This document shows, one piece after another, positions 11,206 to 22,636 of a DNA stretch of 64,000 bases (within the stretch, counting starts at the first letter, position 1; each line of letters starts with the position of its first letter). The notes under the pieces are model-generated. The model was not told where the DNA came from. It worked only from the letters and a program-made list of their open reading frames with translations, and did not search any database. Source of the stretch: Hermatobates lingyangjiaoensis (Eukaryota > Arthropoda > Insecta > Hemiptera > Hermatobatidae). The DNA lies in contig JAPFBL010000006.1 of NCBI GenBank assembly GCA_026182355.1, forward strand, positions 8,150,501-8,214,500, written 5' to 3'. A program made the position numbers and the translations under genes.

Positions 11206-14200
11206 ATGCCCAGATTATGGTGAGAGATTATACATTTCAAAGTTATCATTGAATTAATGACCGAGAATTTTAAATCTTCATTTTGTCTGACTGTCTTATG
11301 AAATTGATATCCTTTAATGACATTTTATTTAGTATAGGCTAAATAAAAATTTTAACGAAAGCAATTCAAAATGAAAGATTGTACTGAAGCGTACTAGAAG
11401 TTTAGAAATATTGAAATTTATTCTGTAATGCCCAAGGCGGTTGTATTATTAATTTTTGACCCCAGAGTATACCAGCCAGGAGTACCTATCTGATTCTCAT
11501 TCAGTATATAATCTATTATCACTCATCATATTAAATTTTCTATAAGGAACATTATTCTTGGTATTAAAATATCAAAAACAAATTTTTTATCATACATTAC
11601 TCAGTGTAAAGTAATAATATGGAGGAATTTGAGTTCTCTTAATTTGCATGTATTTAGTATAGTTATAAACTCATTAAAAAATTATTTTAAAAATTTTGTA
11701 TGAAAAAATAAAAAGGAACTAACATTTAGAACTACATGTTTTGAATGTTATAATAAAAGTTAGTATTGCATTTTTTTTTACAAAACAGTGATGATTCTTT
11801 ATAAATCATACTTATCATTTATAAATGAAATAGAAAAAAATCATTTTAAAAAAGGGTATTATATGGTGAAATGTAGTTCAGATATTTTTAGAAGATACAT
11901 TTTCATTGAATATGTGATGAACTAAAAGATTTGAATTATAAACGAAAGTAGTTACGAGGGAACACCCAAGTGGTTGGTTTTTTGAAAAAGGAACCCAAAC
12001 TTTGGACCATATTTATTTAGGTTTTTTTCAAAACTTGTTGTATTGTATTAAAACTACCTTTAAAGTTCCCTTTACTATTACTTAGGGGTAACAGGTAATA
12101 TTGATGCAAATATTGGTGCTATATTCAAAGTAAAATAAAAGATCATTGAAGGTAAATATTAATAAACGCATGGGTTGAAAAGGCTATTATAACAAGACAA
12201 ACTCCTGAAACTAGATATTCATTTTTATTTACTTCCGTACGGATCGAAATTATTTTAGAATAGTCTGTTTCTTATGTTGTCCTCAGTTAAAGCATATTAA
12301 GTTGACACAAGCCAATTACACATAACAAAAATGATAATGGTAATGAATCAAACAAGGTGGAGACAAAAATTAATATAATGATGGATAACTATGGCAGATG
12401 TTTAATTACTTTTTCAAATTGCTTTCTGTCAAAATTAACAAAAATTTTAACACTTAGAAAAATTTTGATTGAGATTATTGGAAGAACAACAGTTTAAAAA
12501 TGTATTTGTAAGCTGAAAAATGTTGTAATCATAAGAGATGGTTATCTTGAAATAAAGATTATGATCAGTAAAGAGATCAGAAAATTTAACATCAGGAAGT
12601 AAGAAATAACTGTCATTGATAAATATTGAAAACAGTAATGTACAAATATAGAACCCATGTGGAACTATAGATGTCCAAAGAACGAGTTTTATTTGAATGT
12701 TTTAACTTTAACGATACTTCTTTGGTTTGTAAATTACAAATATAAAGTGAAGATTGTAAATATGAAGTAGGGGAGCAATTAAATAGAGAGAGTAATTTTT
12801 AACAATGATTAGAAGGATATTGTCAGAACAAGGATGTTCATTGCTCTGCATTTTAGAAATTGTGCTCTCAATATACTCAGCTGTGATATTGTATCTGCAA
12901 TTACTCATATTATGACTATTACTACACGAGGATGTCGTCAACGAAGAAGGATGATCACAAAAAGAAGAGAAATAGTTAGGAAATAAGTTAGAAATCGTAT
13001 TACCACTTGAGAAGATTAAAATGGATAACTGAATACATAGCAGTGCACAAGTTAATAGTGTTTACATAGACCCAATGTTTTTTTAATATTAATCTGAACT
13101 GTGTTTTTTATTTTCGCTAGAAATCTGTAATTACATTCCTGAGGTAAAGTTTTATCTCCAGCTCTAAGAGATGAAAATTTACTGTAGTAGTTATTACACC
13201 AGTTTATTTGAAGAGTAAATTGTGCACTTTTTTATATATTAACTTCAAACTAAAATACACTTATTTGAACAATTTATTAATGAATAATTTATTATGTTAC
13301 ATAAGATTGAGGTGTGTGGTTGTGTATTCTCATTTTTAATTTCACGTTTGACTCCATAATAATGAGAAAGTCATGATCTCAATTTACATTAAAATAGTGT
13401 CCTTTCTGTCTAAGAGCATTGTGTTTAATTTTATGTCATTTAATGTGAACCAGTAGTGTTCAAGTATTTCTTAGTCGTTCGAAATTTAATTTGCGCTAAA
13501 GTTACCAGAAGGGCTCATGACGACTCTCTGTTTGTCGCCCAAGTATTACTCTTTTTAGTGCATGTTCATCTTGATATTGAAGAATGTAACTATTAATATT
13601 TACTCAAAAAAAGTGTAATTGACTTGTACGTTGAAAAATCAAGGGTTGCTTGGCTCCAATAAAAGATGTTTTCCCAATTTTCATAAATTTGAACTTCCTA
13701 TTTTATTGTTCGAAGAAGGGAAATATCAGGCATTTTTTCTTGTTTGGCTATTATAACGGAACGTTATAATTGGGGTAAATTATTTTATATATTATAACAT
13801 TATTAGGGTAAATTATTTTTTATATATTTGATGTACAACCAATTTTTTATCTTAGATAATTGATGAAGGAAAAATAAGTATAGTTACCTATAACATATTT
13901 TTTGTACTTATATTTTACTTGCATCAGTGATAGTGCTTCAGGTATAGCAATGATAATCAGTAACGAACTCAAGGTAATGATTCTTATTTTTTAAAACTGG
14001 TAGAACTGAATTCGTTTACAATTCAGTTCTCATCAAATTTTTTAAGGTGGCAATTAATGTTACGGGAAGAGTGTTTGTAGGTAGGCCTTGGGCAAGAGGA
14101 TTATGAAGGAAAGAGAACGCCAGAAGGATATATTGCCGTCTAGATGAGAGTGTACAGTTTCAAGGTCAGAATAGGTTCTATCATTATTTTCATCCGAGCT

Positions 14201-14924
14201 TCTACAATAATTTTTTTTTTGTAAATTTCATACTGGTTGAATGTAATTTTTCATGATTTAAAACGAAAATATTTTTTTAGTTAGTTTTGGATATAGTTTT
14301 ATAAAGTATCATTTTCAATTAACAAATTATTTGACAAGTTCTTGTGTCCAGGTTTCTCTTTTTTTTTTAAGTTGTAATCTGTAAGAAATTACTTTTATAT
14401 CAATAACATCTCCGATATGAGATACGTTATCATTTATTTTAACTTTAGATAAAAGTGAACAATTGAATTTATTTTAGAAAAAGGAAGAACAAGTATTTTT
14501 TTCAGGAAATCGTTTAATTTCTTTCTTCCTTAAAAGCTTATTGTTTATATTTTTATATTACTTATTTCTCGTTTAGTCATTTAAATTTAGCAGTTTAACA
14601 TAAGTAAGGAAACTGACTTTACATATTTAAAAATATTTAATTAAGTTTGAAAAATTAATTTTTGTATTATATAATTTATTTTACGTTAGTATATAATAAT
14701 TCATCAAAATTAATCCCAAATAGTAATTGACTATTGCACTATTTACTAGGACACTTTTCTGCAATTCTTGGGAACTTGGTGTCATTAGTATTGTGATAAC
14801 AAATATCTTATATACATCACCTTTAATATGTTTCACAAGGTAATATTGTAACGATAATCAAATGTAATATGAAGAATATCATAAATATACTGTAGGCAAG
14901 AGTCATTCCACTGAGATAGTGGTC
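11206..14924. other. no supported gene
   Basis: AT-rich DNA. The minus-strand frame at 12708-12941 is AT-driven and unsupported. A patch at 14045-14165 is slightly GC-richer but not recognisable. Confidence 0.5.
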
Positions 14925-14958
14925 TTGTGCTCTTGAACGATGCGGTTCAAGAGCACAA
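14925..14958. repeat. perfect 14-bp hairpin, 6-nt loop
   Basis: TTGTGCTCTTGAAC at 14925-14938 pairs with GTTCAAGAGCACAA at 14945-14958 around GATGCG. The stem is mixed in composition, so it is more notable than the AT palindromes. Role unknown. Confidence 0.85.
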
Positions 14959-15258
14959 CACAGCGGTGTAAATAATATATTATTTAATAAAAATAACCTC
15001 ACTTAGTTTAAATTCCCTGTTGTTTTATACACAGACATTACTCGCTTGAGAATACAGTTACCATATATGCAGTTAAACTATGAGATTTCTTAATTAATGT
15101 TTATCTTAATTAAAATGTTTATCGGTTAAGCTACTGGAGTAGCCTTGATTACTGAAGTAACACCGAAGGATATTTCCCGGGAATAATAATCGGGAGGCTG
15201 GGAAAGATTATTTACCGACTAAAACACTCGGGAAATAATAGACCTCAGATTCTTTTAA
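14959..15258. other. no supported gene
   Basis: Contains a GC-richer patch around TTCCCGGGAA (15175-15184) and repeated TCGGGA words; unrecognised. Confidence 0.4.
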
Positions 15259-15473
15259 ATAAAATAAATTCAAAACAAAGGAAACACACAGAAAGACACA
15301 GACGTAACTCACATCGATATTTCGACCATCGTCGTCATCAGGTGAGTCACCACCCTGCCTTCCTGCGGGACTCTTCGCTCTTCACACCTCCTGATGACGA
15401 CGATGGTCGAAATATCGATGTGAGTTATGTCTGTGTCTTTCTTTGTGTTTCCTTCGTTTTGAATTTATTTTAT
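15259..15473. mobile_element. foldback element, family B, with hammerhead-like core
   Basis: Two arms of about 84 bp (15259-15342 and 15390-15473) are near-perfect inverted copies around a 47-nt GC-rich loop. Each arm, read outward from the loop, begins with CTGATGA-C-GAC-GATG-GTC-GAAA (plus-strand copy 15391-15412). It continues through a TAACTCAC/GAGTTATG-type segment and a TGTGTCTTTC stretch, and ends in AATTTATTTTATATA beside a TA run. The core resembles a hammerhead ribozyme catalytic core with one extra base before stem II. PLE terminal repeats are known to carry hammerhead motifs, so a PLE pLTR dyad is the likely identity. Related terminal pieces lie at 26242-26321 and 35005-35110. Confidence 0.65.
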
Positions 15474-18400
15474 ATATATATTGTTTCTAGTGCATAAACG
15501 TATAGACAACTTGAAATGAGTCAGTTCTAAGCAATGTAGAGACAAACCTGTATAGGTGTATTGTTGTTATTGTTAAGTGATTTTCCTTTCGTCTGCGTTT
15601 ATCATAATTTGCTCTCTTTAAAAAAATGAGTCTTACATACCGGCGTAGTAAATAAGAAGTACGTCTACAATAAAATCAGCTCTGTATCTAAAGCTGCAAA
15701 ACGTGAAAGAAACTCCAGATCTAATGACAATTATGGACTGTAGATCTTTAACTTATGGATCGTCAAAAACGGTCACGTCTGCTAGTGTATGTATATAAAA
15801 TAAGTTTTTTTTTTAATTTACAACTAGGTTTAATTCTAATTTAGTTTAAACAATTTTTTCAACTGTAATATTTGTAAATTAAAAATTAATTTATTTTTTA
15901 TTTTTCAAAACTAGTTTTTTGAAGCGGTTGAATGTTTATAACATTTGTTTGCTTAACCAATTTAACAAAGTTGTTAAAATTTAAATTATGAACTTTCGTT
16001 TTAAAAGATCTTTGATTTTCTTTTGTGCCGACTGTACCATATAAGAGTACTGTAATGAGATGAAAATTTGGGACTAATAACAGCAGTTTAAGATTAAATC
16101 CTTGATTGTGATTTCATGAAAAAACATTTGTTGACGACTTTCTGTAGTTTTTAAAGATAACTGATTATCTTTGTCCTGGGGGGGTGGGGGGGGGGGGGGG
16201 GGTTTGGCAAATCTTACAACCGCATCGGGCAGCAAAAATAGTTGCTACGACACTGTACTATCACAGTTACGAATGAGTCAATCTCTGTTCTAATTACTAA
16301 TAAATAAAAAATGCATTCCATATTGTACATTCAAACCAGACGTATCTCTTAAATTCAGATGATTAAAGTTGATAGAGTGTTTCAATTCGCTTCTCAAAGG
16401 CTTATGTACTACAGAGATTAAATATATTCACCATCGCTTTACTTGAATCTTTTACATTCAGCAGTCAAATAGCGTCACTATTTGCTCTAAGAAATAATAT
16501 TCTAAACCCTCTTCTCAATATGAGCTACGTTTGACATAAGTTTAATTAAACAGCATTAATTTGAAATGGTTATTTGTATTACATTTGCATTGCTTCATTA
16601 TCACGGTGGTTTTTTTATCTAATTGTTTACAATAGAAGAAGCACCTATATTAAAAATTTAAAAAATCTTTTTTTTTAAAAAAAAACATCAACGTTAATAA
16701 TCATTGAATGACTGCAGAAAAATTGACTATATCCTAATTGTTTTACTGACACTACTGCACTAGAGACCAGTTATGAGAATTTTGTTGTTACGCTATTAAA
16801 GTCCACTGCGGCCACTATTTAATATAGCCACACTATTGTCATATGTGACCTTTAGAGCCAAAAATTTGATCAAACACATTCTATGCGATAAAACCGGCAA
16901 ACCACTAATAATCACTAAATTCACAGTTATTCGTGATTTGGATTTCTGTTCTTGGTTACGTGAGGAATTTAGTTAGAGTATCCTTTTTGAATGTTTTGGG
17001 GAGGAAAAACAATTGGTTTTATTCTGAGGTCAAAAAAAAAAAAAAAAATTGACAGCATAGTTAAGAAGTGTCTCTCTCTCAACCAATATGCCTACTTTGC
17101 TATCCATGTTAAAGAAGGCATGAAATTTTTTTTATATATCTTTATATACTTTTCTTACCTTAGATATGTTTTAAAATGATCATAGCAATAATTGTTATTT
17201 ATAAATATTTCATACAACTTTAAAAAGTTTAAAGTAAACCTTAATTATTATTATTATCAAAAATTTAATGATGTTGCAATTTACACATAAGAAGTACAAT
17301 AATTGATATTTAGTGATGTTTTCTTTCTTTAGTATATTTCAGGTTGAAAGGTTGAATTTTGAATGAAAATCAAGGAAGGTCTGAAGTCTTGATCAAGTCG
17401 TTCGGAGTAATTTCCGTTTAACATCGACTCAGAATGAAGACTAGAACCCAATATCTTCGAATTTTCTTTACCCATCACTAAAACATCAAAAAAATAAATT
17501 TACAAATAACTTTTCACATAATTCTTTTGTTTACAATTTTACCATTTTTTTTTCATATTTTCAAATAATTTAGTTGCTAATACAAATACTTGCTATATTA
17601 TATTCTGTTCTCTTATATTTGATTGGAATTGAAATTATTTTGTTTCCATTTTCTGGGTTCTAAAGGTAACTGTTTTAACAAATTTAAGTAAGTGACTTAA
17701 AGGAGCTACATGTAGCATATCTATCACAAATTAGCTTACGTTGAGAGAATAATTACTATTTTATAATTACATCAACTACTGTCTTATTTTATAGGTTTTT
17801 ATTCCATCTCTATGGTTTTAAATTCCATCTAATATCAAGAGATAACATAAAAAAATTAAAATTTTTCTTGAAAAAGAAAAGCTCAAAAATCAGTCGATAC
17901 TTGGGGGAGGGGGGGGGGGAAGGGGGATATATGATGTTCATTATATATCGAGAACAATGAAATATATGATAAAATACAAACCGAAATATGATTTAGCCTG
18001 ATTAAAATTAATTATACGATTATGATACAATCAGTTTGAACATTATTAAATAAGTTACAGATAATGTATAATAAGTAAATTAATTTCTCAAAGTTTAAAT
18101 AAGAGAAGTTTTTGTTTAGTGGTTAGTAAAAAGTTTTGCGGACTAATAATAGGTTAACATGAAAATATATAACATTTATGAAAATTAAGTTATAAGTGTT
18201 TATGATACCTGCAGCGAAGTTATGTAACCATGACTATCGTGATTCTATGACTAGTAATATATCAGAAGTATTGTATTTCGCTCTGTATTAGTGATTTTAG
18301 TAAAGGATGTCTCAGAAGTATATTGTATTATATACGTTTAAGAGAGGAGAGATCATATTTTTTTTTGATATGCTAAGAGTAGAAATTTTCCATCCCTTCA

Positions 18401-18686
18401 ATGATTACATTCAAAATAAGAACCCTCCGTATTACAGAAAATATCCTAACATATCACCTACACATGCCTCCTCACAAATTAGTTTTATTTTATCATCACG
18501 CTGTTCTTATACGATTTGGTTAATGTTCTATTAATATATTATTTGAAACATAAATTTGTTCCATAATTTCCAAGAGAAAAAAAGGTTGCGTTCAATAAAA
18601 TGAATGTTCATTTCTTGAATTAAATGTAGTTACCGGACTAACAGTTGGTGTTCAACCGTCAATAAACAAGTATGCTTGTTCATCCT
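15474..18686. other. no supported gene; two G-rich runs
   Basis: AT-rich DNA. It contains a G run at 16178-16202 interrupted by one T, a second G-rich run at 17903-17926, and an A run at 17031-17048. Frames at 16991-17179 and 18307-18534 look AT-driven. Confidence 0.5.
16178..16202 (+). repeat. poly-G tract
   Basis: Seven G, one T, then seventeen G. It could form a G-quadruplex or be unstable in replication and assembly. Comparable tracts lie at 17903-17926 and 60198-60214, all on the plus strand. Confidence 0.9.
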
Positions 18687-18695
18687 CTCTCTCAC

Positions 18696-18772
<77 letters not shown>

Positions 18773-18783
18773 GTCTCTCTCTT
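18687..18783. repeat. compound microsatellite (CT)n-(TA)n-(CT)n
   Basis: A CT array, then about 21 TA units, then a short CT array. A second TA array lies at 18871-18904, separated by unique DNA. Confidence 0.95.
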
Positions 18784-19130
18784 TTCCATCCTTTTTATAG
18801 TTGAACCCATTTTTAAAAACTGTGCGGTTTTTCATTTATTTCTGTACCTAATTTTTATTGAGCATTTGATATATATATATAATTATATATATATATATAT
18901 ATATCATATTGCAGATATATTTTGTTGCATTTTATTTATTTATTTTATTTTTTTTATTTCTTATTTACTCGTATTTATTTATTTTAAATTTTCTACAATT
19001 CTCTCTGAATCATTTATATTTTCCCAACTTGTATTGCTTATCTGAATTTCTGTTTATATTTTCTCTTAATTCTGTTACTTCAAGACCGGGCACCAACTGG
19101 CGGTGTCCGTATCGGTTACTGGCCGTTGCG

Positions 19131-19488
19131 TCTACAACGTGCTTGGTCTCTCTTTCTCTTTTCTCCTGAAGACGGATTGCCCGAAAATTTTAGTTTGTAA
19201 GTGTGTTTCGTTACTTTGTGTGCTACCTATCTTCAATTTTGAACTGTAATATATATATATATTCACTGATAATACGAAATACGATCCAAACTGGACACAA
19301 TACGAGTTCGAGATTAACAAAGAGCAACACACAAAGTAGGGAAACACACTTACAGACTCAAATTTTCGGGTAATCCGTCTTCAGGAGAAAAGAGAATGGG
19401 AAACCAAGCACGTTGTAGACCCGAAAATTTGAGTCTGTAAGTGTGTTTCCCTACTTTGTGTGTTGCTCTTTGTTAATCTCGAACTCGT
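19131..19488. mobile_element. foldback element, family C (three arms)
   Basis: A plus-strand copy (19131-19245), a minus-strand copy (19302-19419) and a plus-strand partial copy (19420-19488) of one sequence. The arms 19302-19370 and 19420-19488 are identical inverted copies over all 69 bases. Read in sense, the unit runs TCTACAACGTGCTTGG, then CTCCTGAAGACGGATT, then CCCGAAAATTT, then AAGTGTGTTTC and on to a TA run. CTGAAGA followed by a GG..CC element and GAAA has the same order as the core in families A, B and E. The rightmost arm starts at CCCGAAA, so it lacks CTGAAGA. Perfect arm identity suggests recent formation or gene conversion. Confidence 0.65.
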
Positions 19489-19513
19489 GTATATATTATA
19501 TATATTATATATA

Positions 19514-19712
19514 AAGAATTCATATAAACACGTGAAATAACAATCAATGATTAAACCACAATATGAAATGGGAAAACAAGATTAAGATCTTTCAACCGTA
19601 GCAAGCGGTCTTCGTCAGAGTCAGTTGGGTTTTTTACTCTGATGAAGACCGCTTGTTACGGTTGAAAAATATTTCTTGTTTTCCCTTTTCATATTGTGGT
19701 TTGATCATTGAT
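19514..19712. mobile_element. foldback element, family A copy 1
   Basis: Left arm 19514-19623 and right arm 19636-19712 around the spacer TCAGTTGGGTTTTTT. In sense orientation each arm reads CTGAyGA-A-GACCG, then CTTGTTA, then CGGTT-GAAA, then a CTTGTTTTCCC segment and TTGTGGTTTGATCATTGAT. The left arm extends through CACGTG to its outer end beside a TA run; the right arm meets TA at TTGATCATTGATATATA. Both outer ends touch TA-rich sequence, as in the other copies at 26081, 26899, 49286, 52084, 57249 and 63862. Likely PLE terminal-repeat dyad; no protein is encoded. Confidence 0.7.
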
Positions 19713-20367
19713 ATATATTTAAGTATACTTAGACAGCAGACCTTCTTTTCAGCACATTTCGTTAAATGACCTGCTTATTTCCAATCTTTTTTGTTCCCTA
19801 CATACTTTCTCTAATTGTCTTACATGAGTCTTCCTATTCTTTGGTAACATATAAACCAATTCTCCAATGATTTATTTTTTTGTATTCACAAAGGGTCCGA
19901 CGTTTTGGTCTACACAGACTATTAACAAGGGAAATCATAAACAATAATATTAACTTAATTCACATTAACAATAACCTTAACTAATAGCCATTGTTAAAAC
20001 GAAATAAAGCAGTCTAAAATTACATCAAAATGAAAGATTTCTTTGTATCAACAGGTTTGTGTTCATCAGGTTTTCCTTAGACCACTTCTAATTACACTAC
20101 ATCAAACTTACACAACATTACTTAAACTATCTAGTTCTTATGTCCTTTTCACATATGTAACTTTAAAAATTAATTAATATTGAGTAATAATTAATACTAT
20201 TAGTTACTAAGAACTGATATTATACTTACAACTTTTTTAGGACAGTAAAAAACATATACAGTTGAAATTATCAAAAAAACAAATTTTAACTAATGAATAG
20301 AACATTAAAATAACTAATGCAAATCGAAAACTATGCATAATTATTATGTAATGTACAAACAAAACTA

Positions 20368-21082
20368 CAGTGGAACCTCTACATACGAGATTAATTCGTT
20401 CCCGGATCGTGCTCGTGTCTAGAATTTCTCGTATCTAGAGCGAATTTTTCCCATAAGAAATAACTGAAAAACAATTAATTTGTTCCCGGCCTCCCAAAAT
20501 CATTCATGTTAACCCTAAATAACTATGAACACATCTTCCTGATTACTAAAAACACATTCAAAATGTGACTGAACTTAAAAATACAGTAATAAGATTAATA
20601 AGATGTTATTAACGAAATAAAATGCGAGTTTATTATGAGCATTTATTATGAGCACTTCCACTTAAAATTAAAGTTAACTTTATGAAAAACTAAATTTTTC
20701 ACGTAAAACGTATCCACAACAACAGAAGTCTCTCCATCTCGTCATTGGATGTCGGTCCTCATTTTGGAAAGAATAGTCACTCCCTTGATCGGTTTTATAG
20801 CTTTTATGGCATCTTTCTGTTTCAATATCGTACAGATCGTGGATGATGACCGATTATACTGCTTTACGAGATCACTCACACGAACACCACGCTCATGTTT
20901 GTCTATTATCTCCTGCTTCATTTCGATTGACATCATCCTCTTTTTTTTCTCAGAGGACACCTTTCCATCTCCTCTCGTAACTTGGATTTTCTCTCGTATG
21001 TAGAGCAAGATTTTTGCTCGAAAGACCTCTCGTATCTCGAGTTTCTCGTAAGTAGAGTAGCTCGTATGTAGAGGTTCCACTG
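20368..21082 (-). mobile_element. Tigger/pogo-type DNA transposon, internally deleted
   Basis: Perfect 22-bp terminal inverted repeats (starting CAGTGGAACCTC at 20368-20389 and its complement at 21061-21082), flanked by TA on both sides (20366-20367 and 21083-21084), the target duplication of Tc1/mariner/pogo elements. Subterminal repeats of TCTCGTAT type recur inside both ends, as usual for Tigger elements. The element is 715 bp, far shorter than an autonomous Tigger of over 2 kb. It retains only the start of a transposase gene on the minus strand. It is therefore a deletion derivative that would depend on transposase supplied elsewhere. Confidence 0.9.
20742..20936 (-). pseudogene. Tigger transposase N-terminal HTH fragment
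   Basis: Inside the Tigger element the minus-strand frame reads KKKRMMSIEMKQEIIDKHER, then GVRVSDLVKQYNRSSSTICT, then ILKQKDAIKAI. This is the CENP-B N-terminal/psq-type helix-turn-helix that binds transposon ends in pogo-family transposases. The same frame is open upstream into the terminal repeat, so the true start could be the Met codon at about 20934-20936 or a lost upstream one. The frame stops at 20742. The second DNA-binding domain and the DDE catalytic domain (several hundred residues) are missing. A product could at most bind DNA. The antisense plus-strand frame here is only a shadow. Confidence 0.8.
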
Positions 21083-21084
21083 TA

Positions 21085-22342
21085 TATACATAGTGTTGAA
21101 CTTAACCTTTCTGAGTAATAAAAGATTCAATACGTCACTGAACATCCACTGTCCACCTTTCTCAAATTGCTATATAGCAATTCATTGACAGCTAGTAATA
21201 ATGATAATGTTTGTATGACACTAATTCTATATATTTTTTTAATTTATATGTCTTTAATTATCCAGAAATAATGTAGAATTATTTGATTTTCTTGTTGAAA
21301 TTACAGTTTTTTGTGTGAAATGAAATTCAGTTTAAGTAGATATTTAAAAAACATGTGGGTTGTTTGGCCGTGTAGACACAGCCTTAGAGGTAATCCTTTG
21401 TTGAAAGAAGTGCAACGCTTATGTAATATTGTCGGAGAAATTTTGAAAATGAATAATGGAAGGTTAGTATGAAAAAATGCAATTTAATCAGAAGATCAGG
21501 TTTATAAGAATTTCGAATAAAACAAGAAGTACAGCTGACTGAGTAGATTTCCTCCAGGAAAAACTATATGAAATATATTACGCTTGTATAAGAGTCAGAC
21601 TAAATCGACGGCACATTTAATATACAAGTAACAATTCTAGTTATGTGATTAGATTTATTTATTTGGAGTAATTATTACTATCTTTTCCAAATGATATAAT
21701 CAGAATGCTTATGTAATCAATAATCGCAGAAAATGTTATTTTCCCGGATGCCAGAAATGAGGATGTCTTGATATGTTTAGAGTAAAGAAAGCAGGTGTTT
21801 TTACTTCTTAGGTAACCAGTTGATTGTGCGATAAATGACTTCCCGGCTAAAGCGACTGCAGTACAGACTTATCATCTCTGCCGTCGCCTTTCAATACAAT
21901 GCCTCAACACTTAAACTAAGGGAACTAATCATGACCTTAACAACTCCCGAATGATGAACAACTGAGATACAAAATTTCATTTTGAGCTAAGGGAGATAAG
22001 AGAGGGTGACCAAGTGCACTGCTCAGTGATGGTGGAACACCGACAATGTTGCCATTCGCATGTTGCACTGGAAAACTGATGGATCTCCGACTCTTGTGTG
22101 TATATTTTGTAAACACTCTACAAGTTATACTGTTCAAGAAATTTTAATAGTACTAACAGAAATGTCCCCGGTATGGTAAACAAATATTATTGCTGTTGTA
22201 TAATATTAAAATATGACAAAATTACTTCATTTGGATTTTTATTAAAACGGGGCGGGGCCTAATTTAACCATCATACAATTATTTGAAAAACTCAACATTT
22301 CGTATTTAATATTGAATTAATATTAATATAACAAAATAAAAA
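21085..22342. other. no supported gene
   Basis: AT-rich DNA. The minus-strand frame at 21937-22137 sits in slightly GC-richer sequence but is not recognised. Confidence 0.5.
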
Positions 22343-22636
22343 GGGGTCATGTTAGCTCAATGGTTAATGTACTTGACTCTGGGCAAGTAGTCCGGGGTTT
22401 GATCCCCATCTGGCCCTCGATTTATTCACTGAGGAGGTGAATAAATCTGAGTAGGTCATCTCTCGGAGAGGATGTTAAGCCGTCGGTTCCGAGCCTGTAC
22501 AATGTCAGGTACCCGTTATATGATCCCTACTCAAAATGCACTTCAGTTAGGCAAAATTTAGGAATCTCGATGTAGAATCTGTAGAATGACTGACCAAATA
22601 ATAAGCCGGTAAACGGCTGACGTTACCAAAAAAAAA
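22343..22636 (+). mobile_element. tRNA-derived SINE, copy 1
   Basis: The tRNA-like head carries an A box (TTAGCTCAATGG from 22352) and a B box (GGTTTGATCCC at 22396-22406), an internal RNA polymerase III promoter. It is followed by a conserved body (GATTTATTCACT, GGTGAATAAATCTGAGTA, GAGAGGATGTTAAGCCG, GGTAAACGGCTGACGTTACC) and an A-rich end. The second copy at 59731-60010 shares head and body in the same orientation. The head cannot be a functional tRNA, because the anticodon arm and acceptor pairing are not maintained. Confidence 0.85.

Noticed and set aside
18909..19347. Frames at 18909-19169 (+) and 19132-19347 (-)
   Set aside because: AT/Phe-Leu-driven sequence and read-through of foldback family C arms.
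20749..21003. 84-codon plus-strand frame
   Set aside because: Antisense shadow of the Tigger HTH frame, which carries the recognisable domain.
22343..22415. tRNA gene
   Set aside because: A and B boxes are present, but the sequence does not fold as a full tRNA and is followed by the SINE body shared with 59731-60010.
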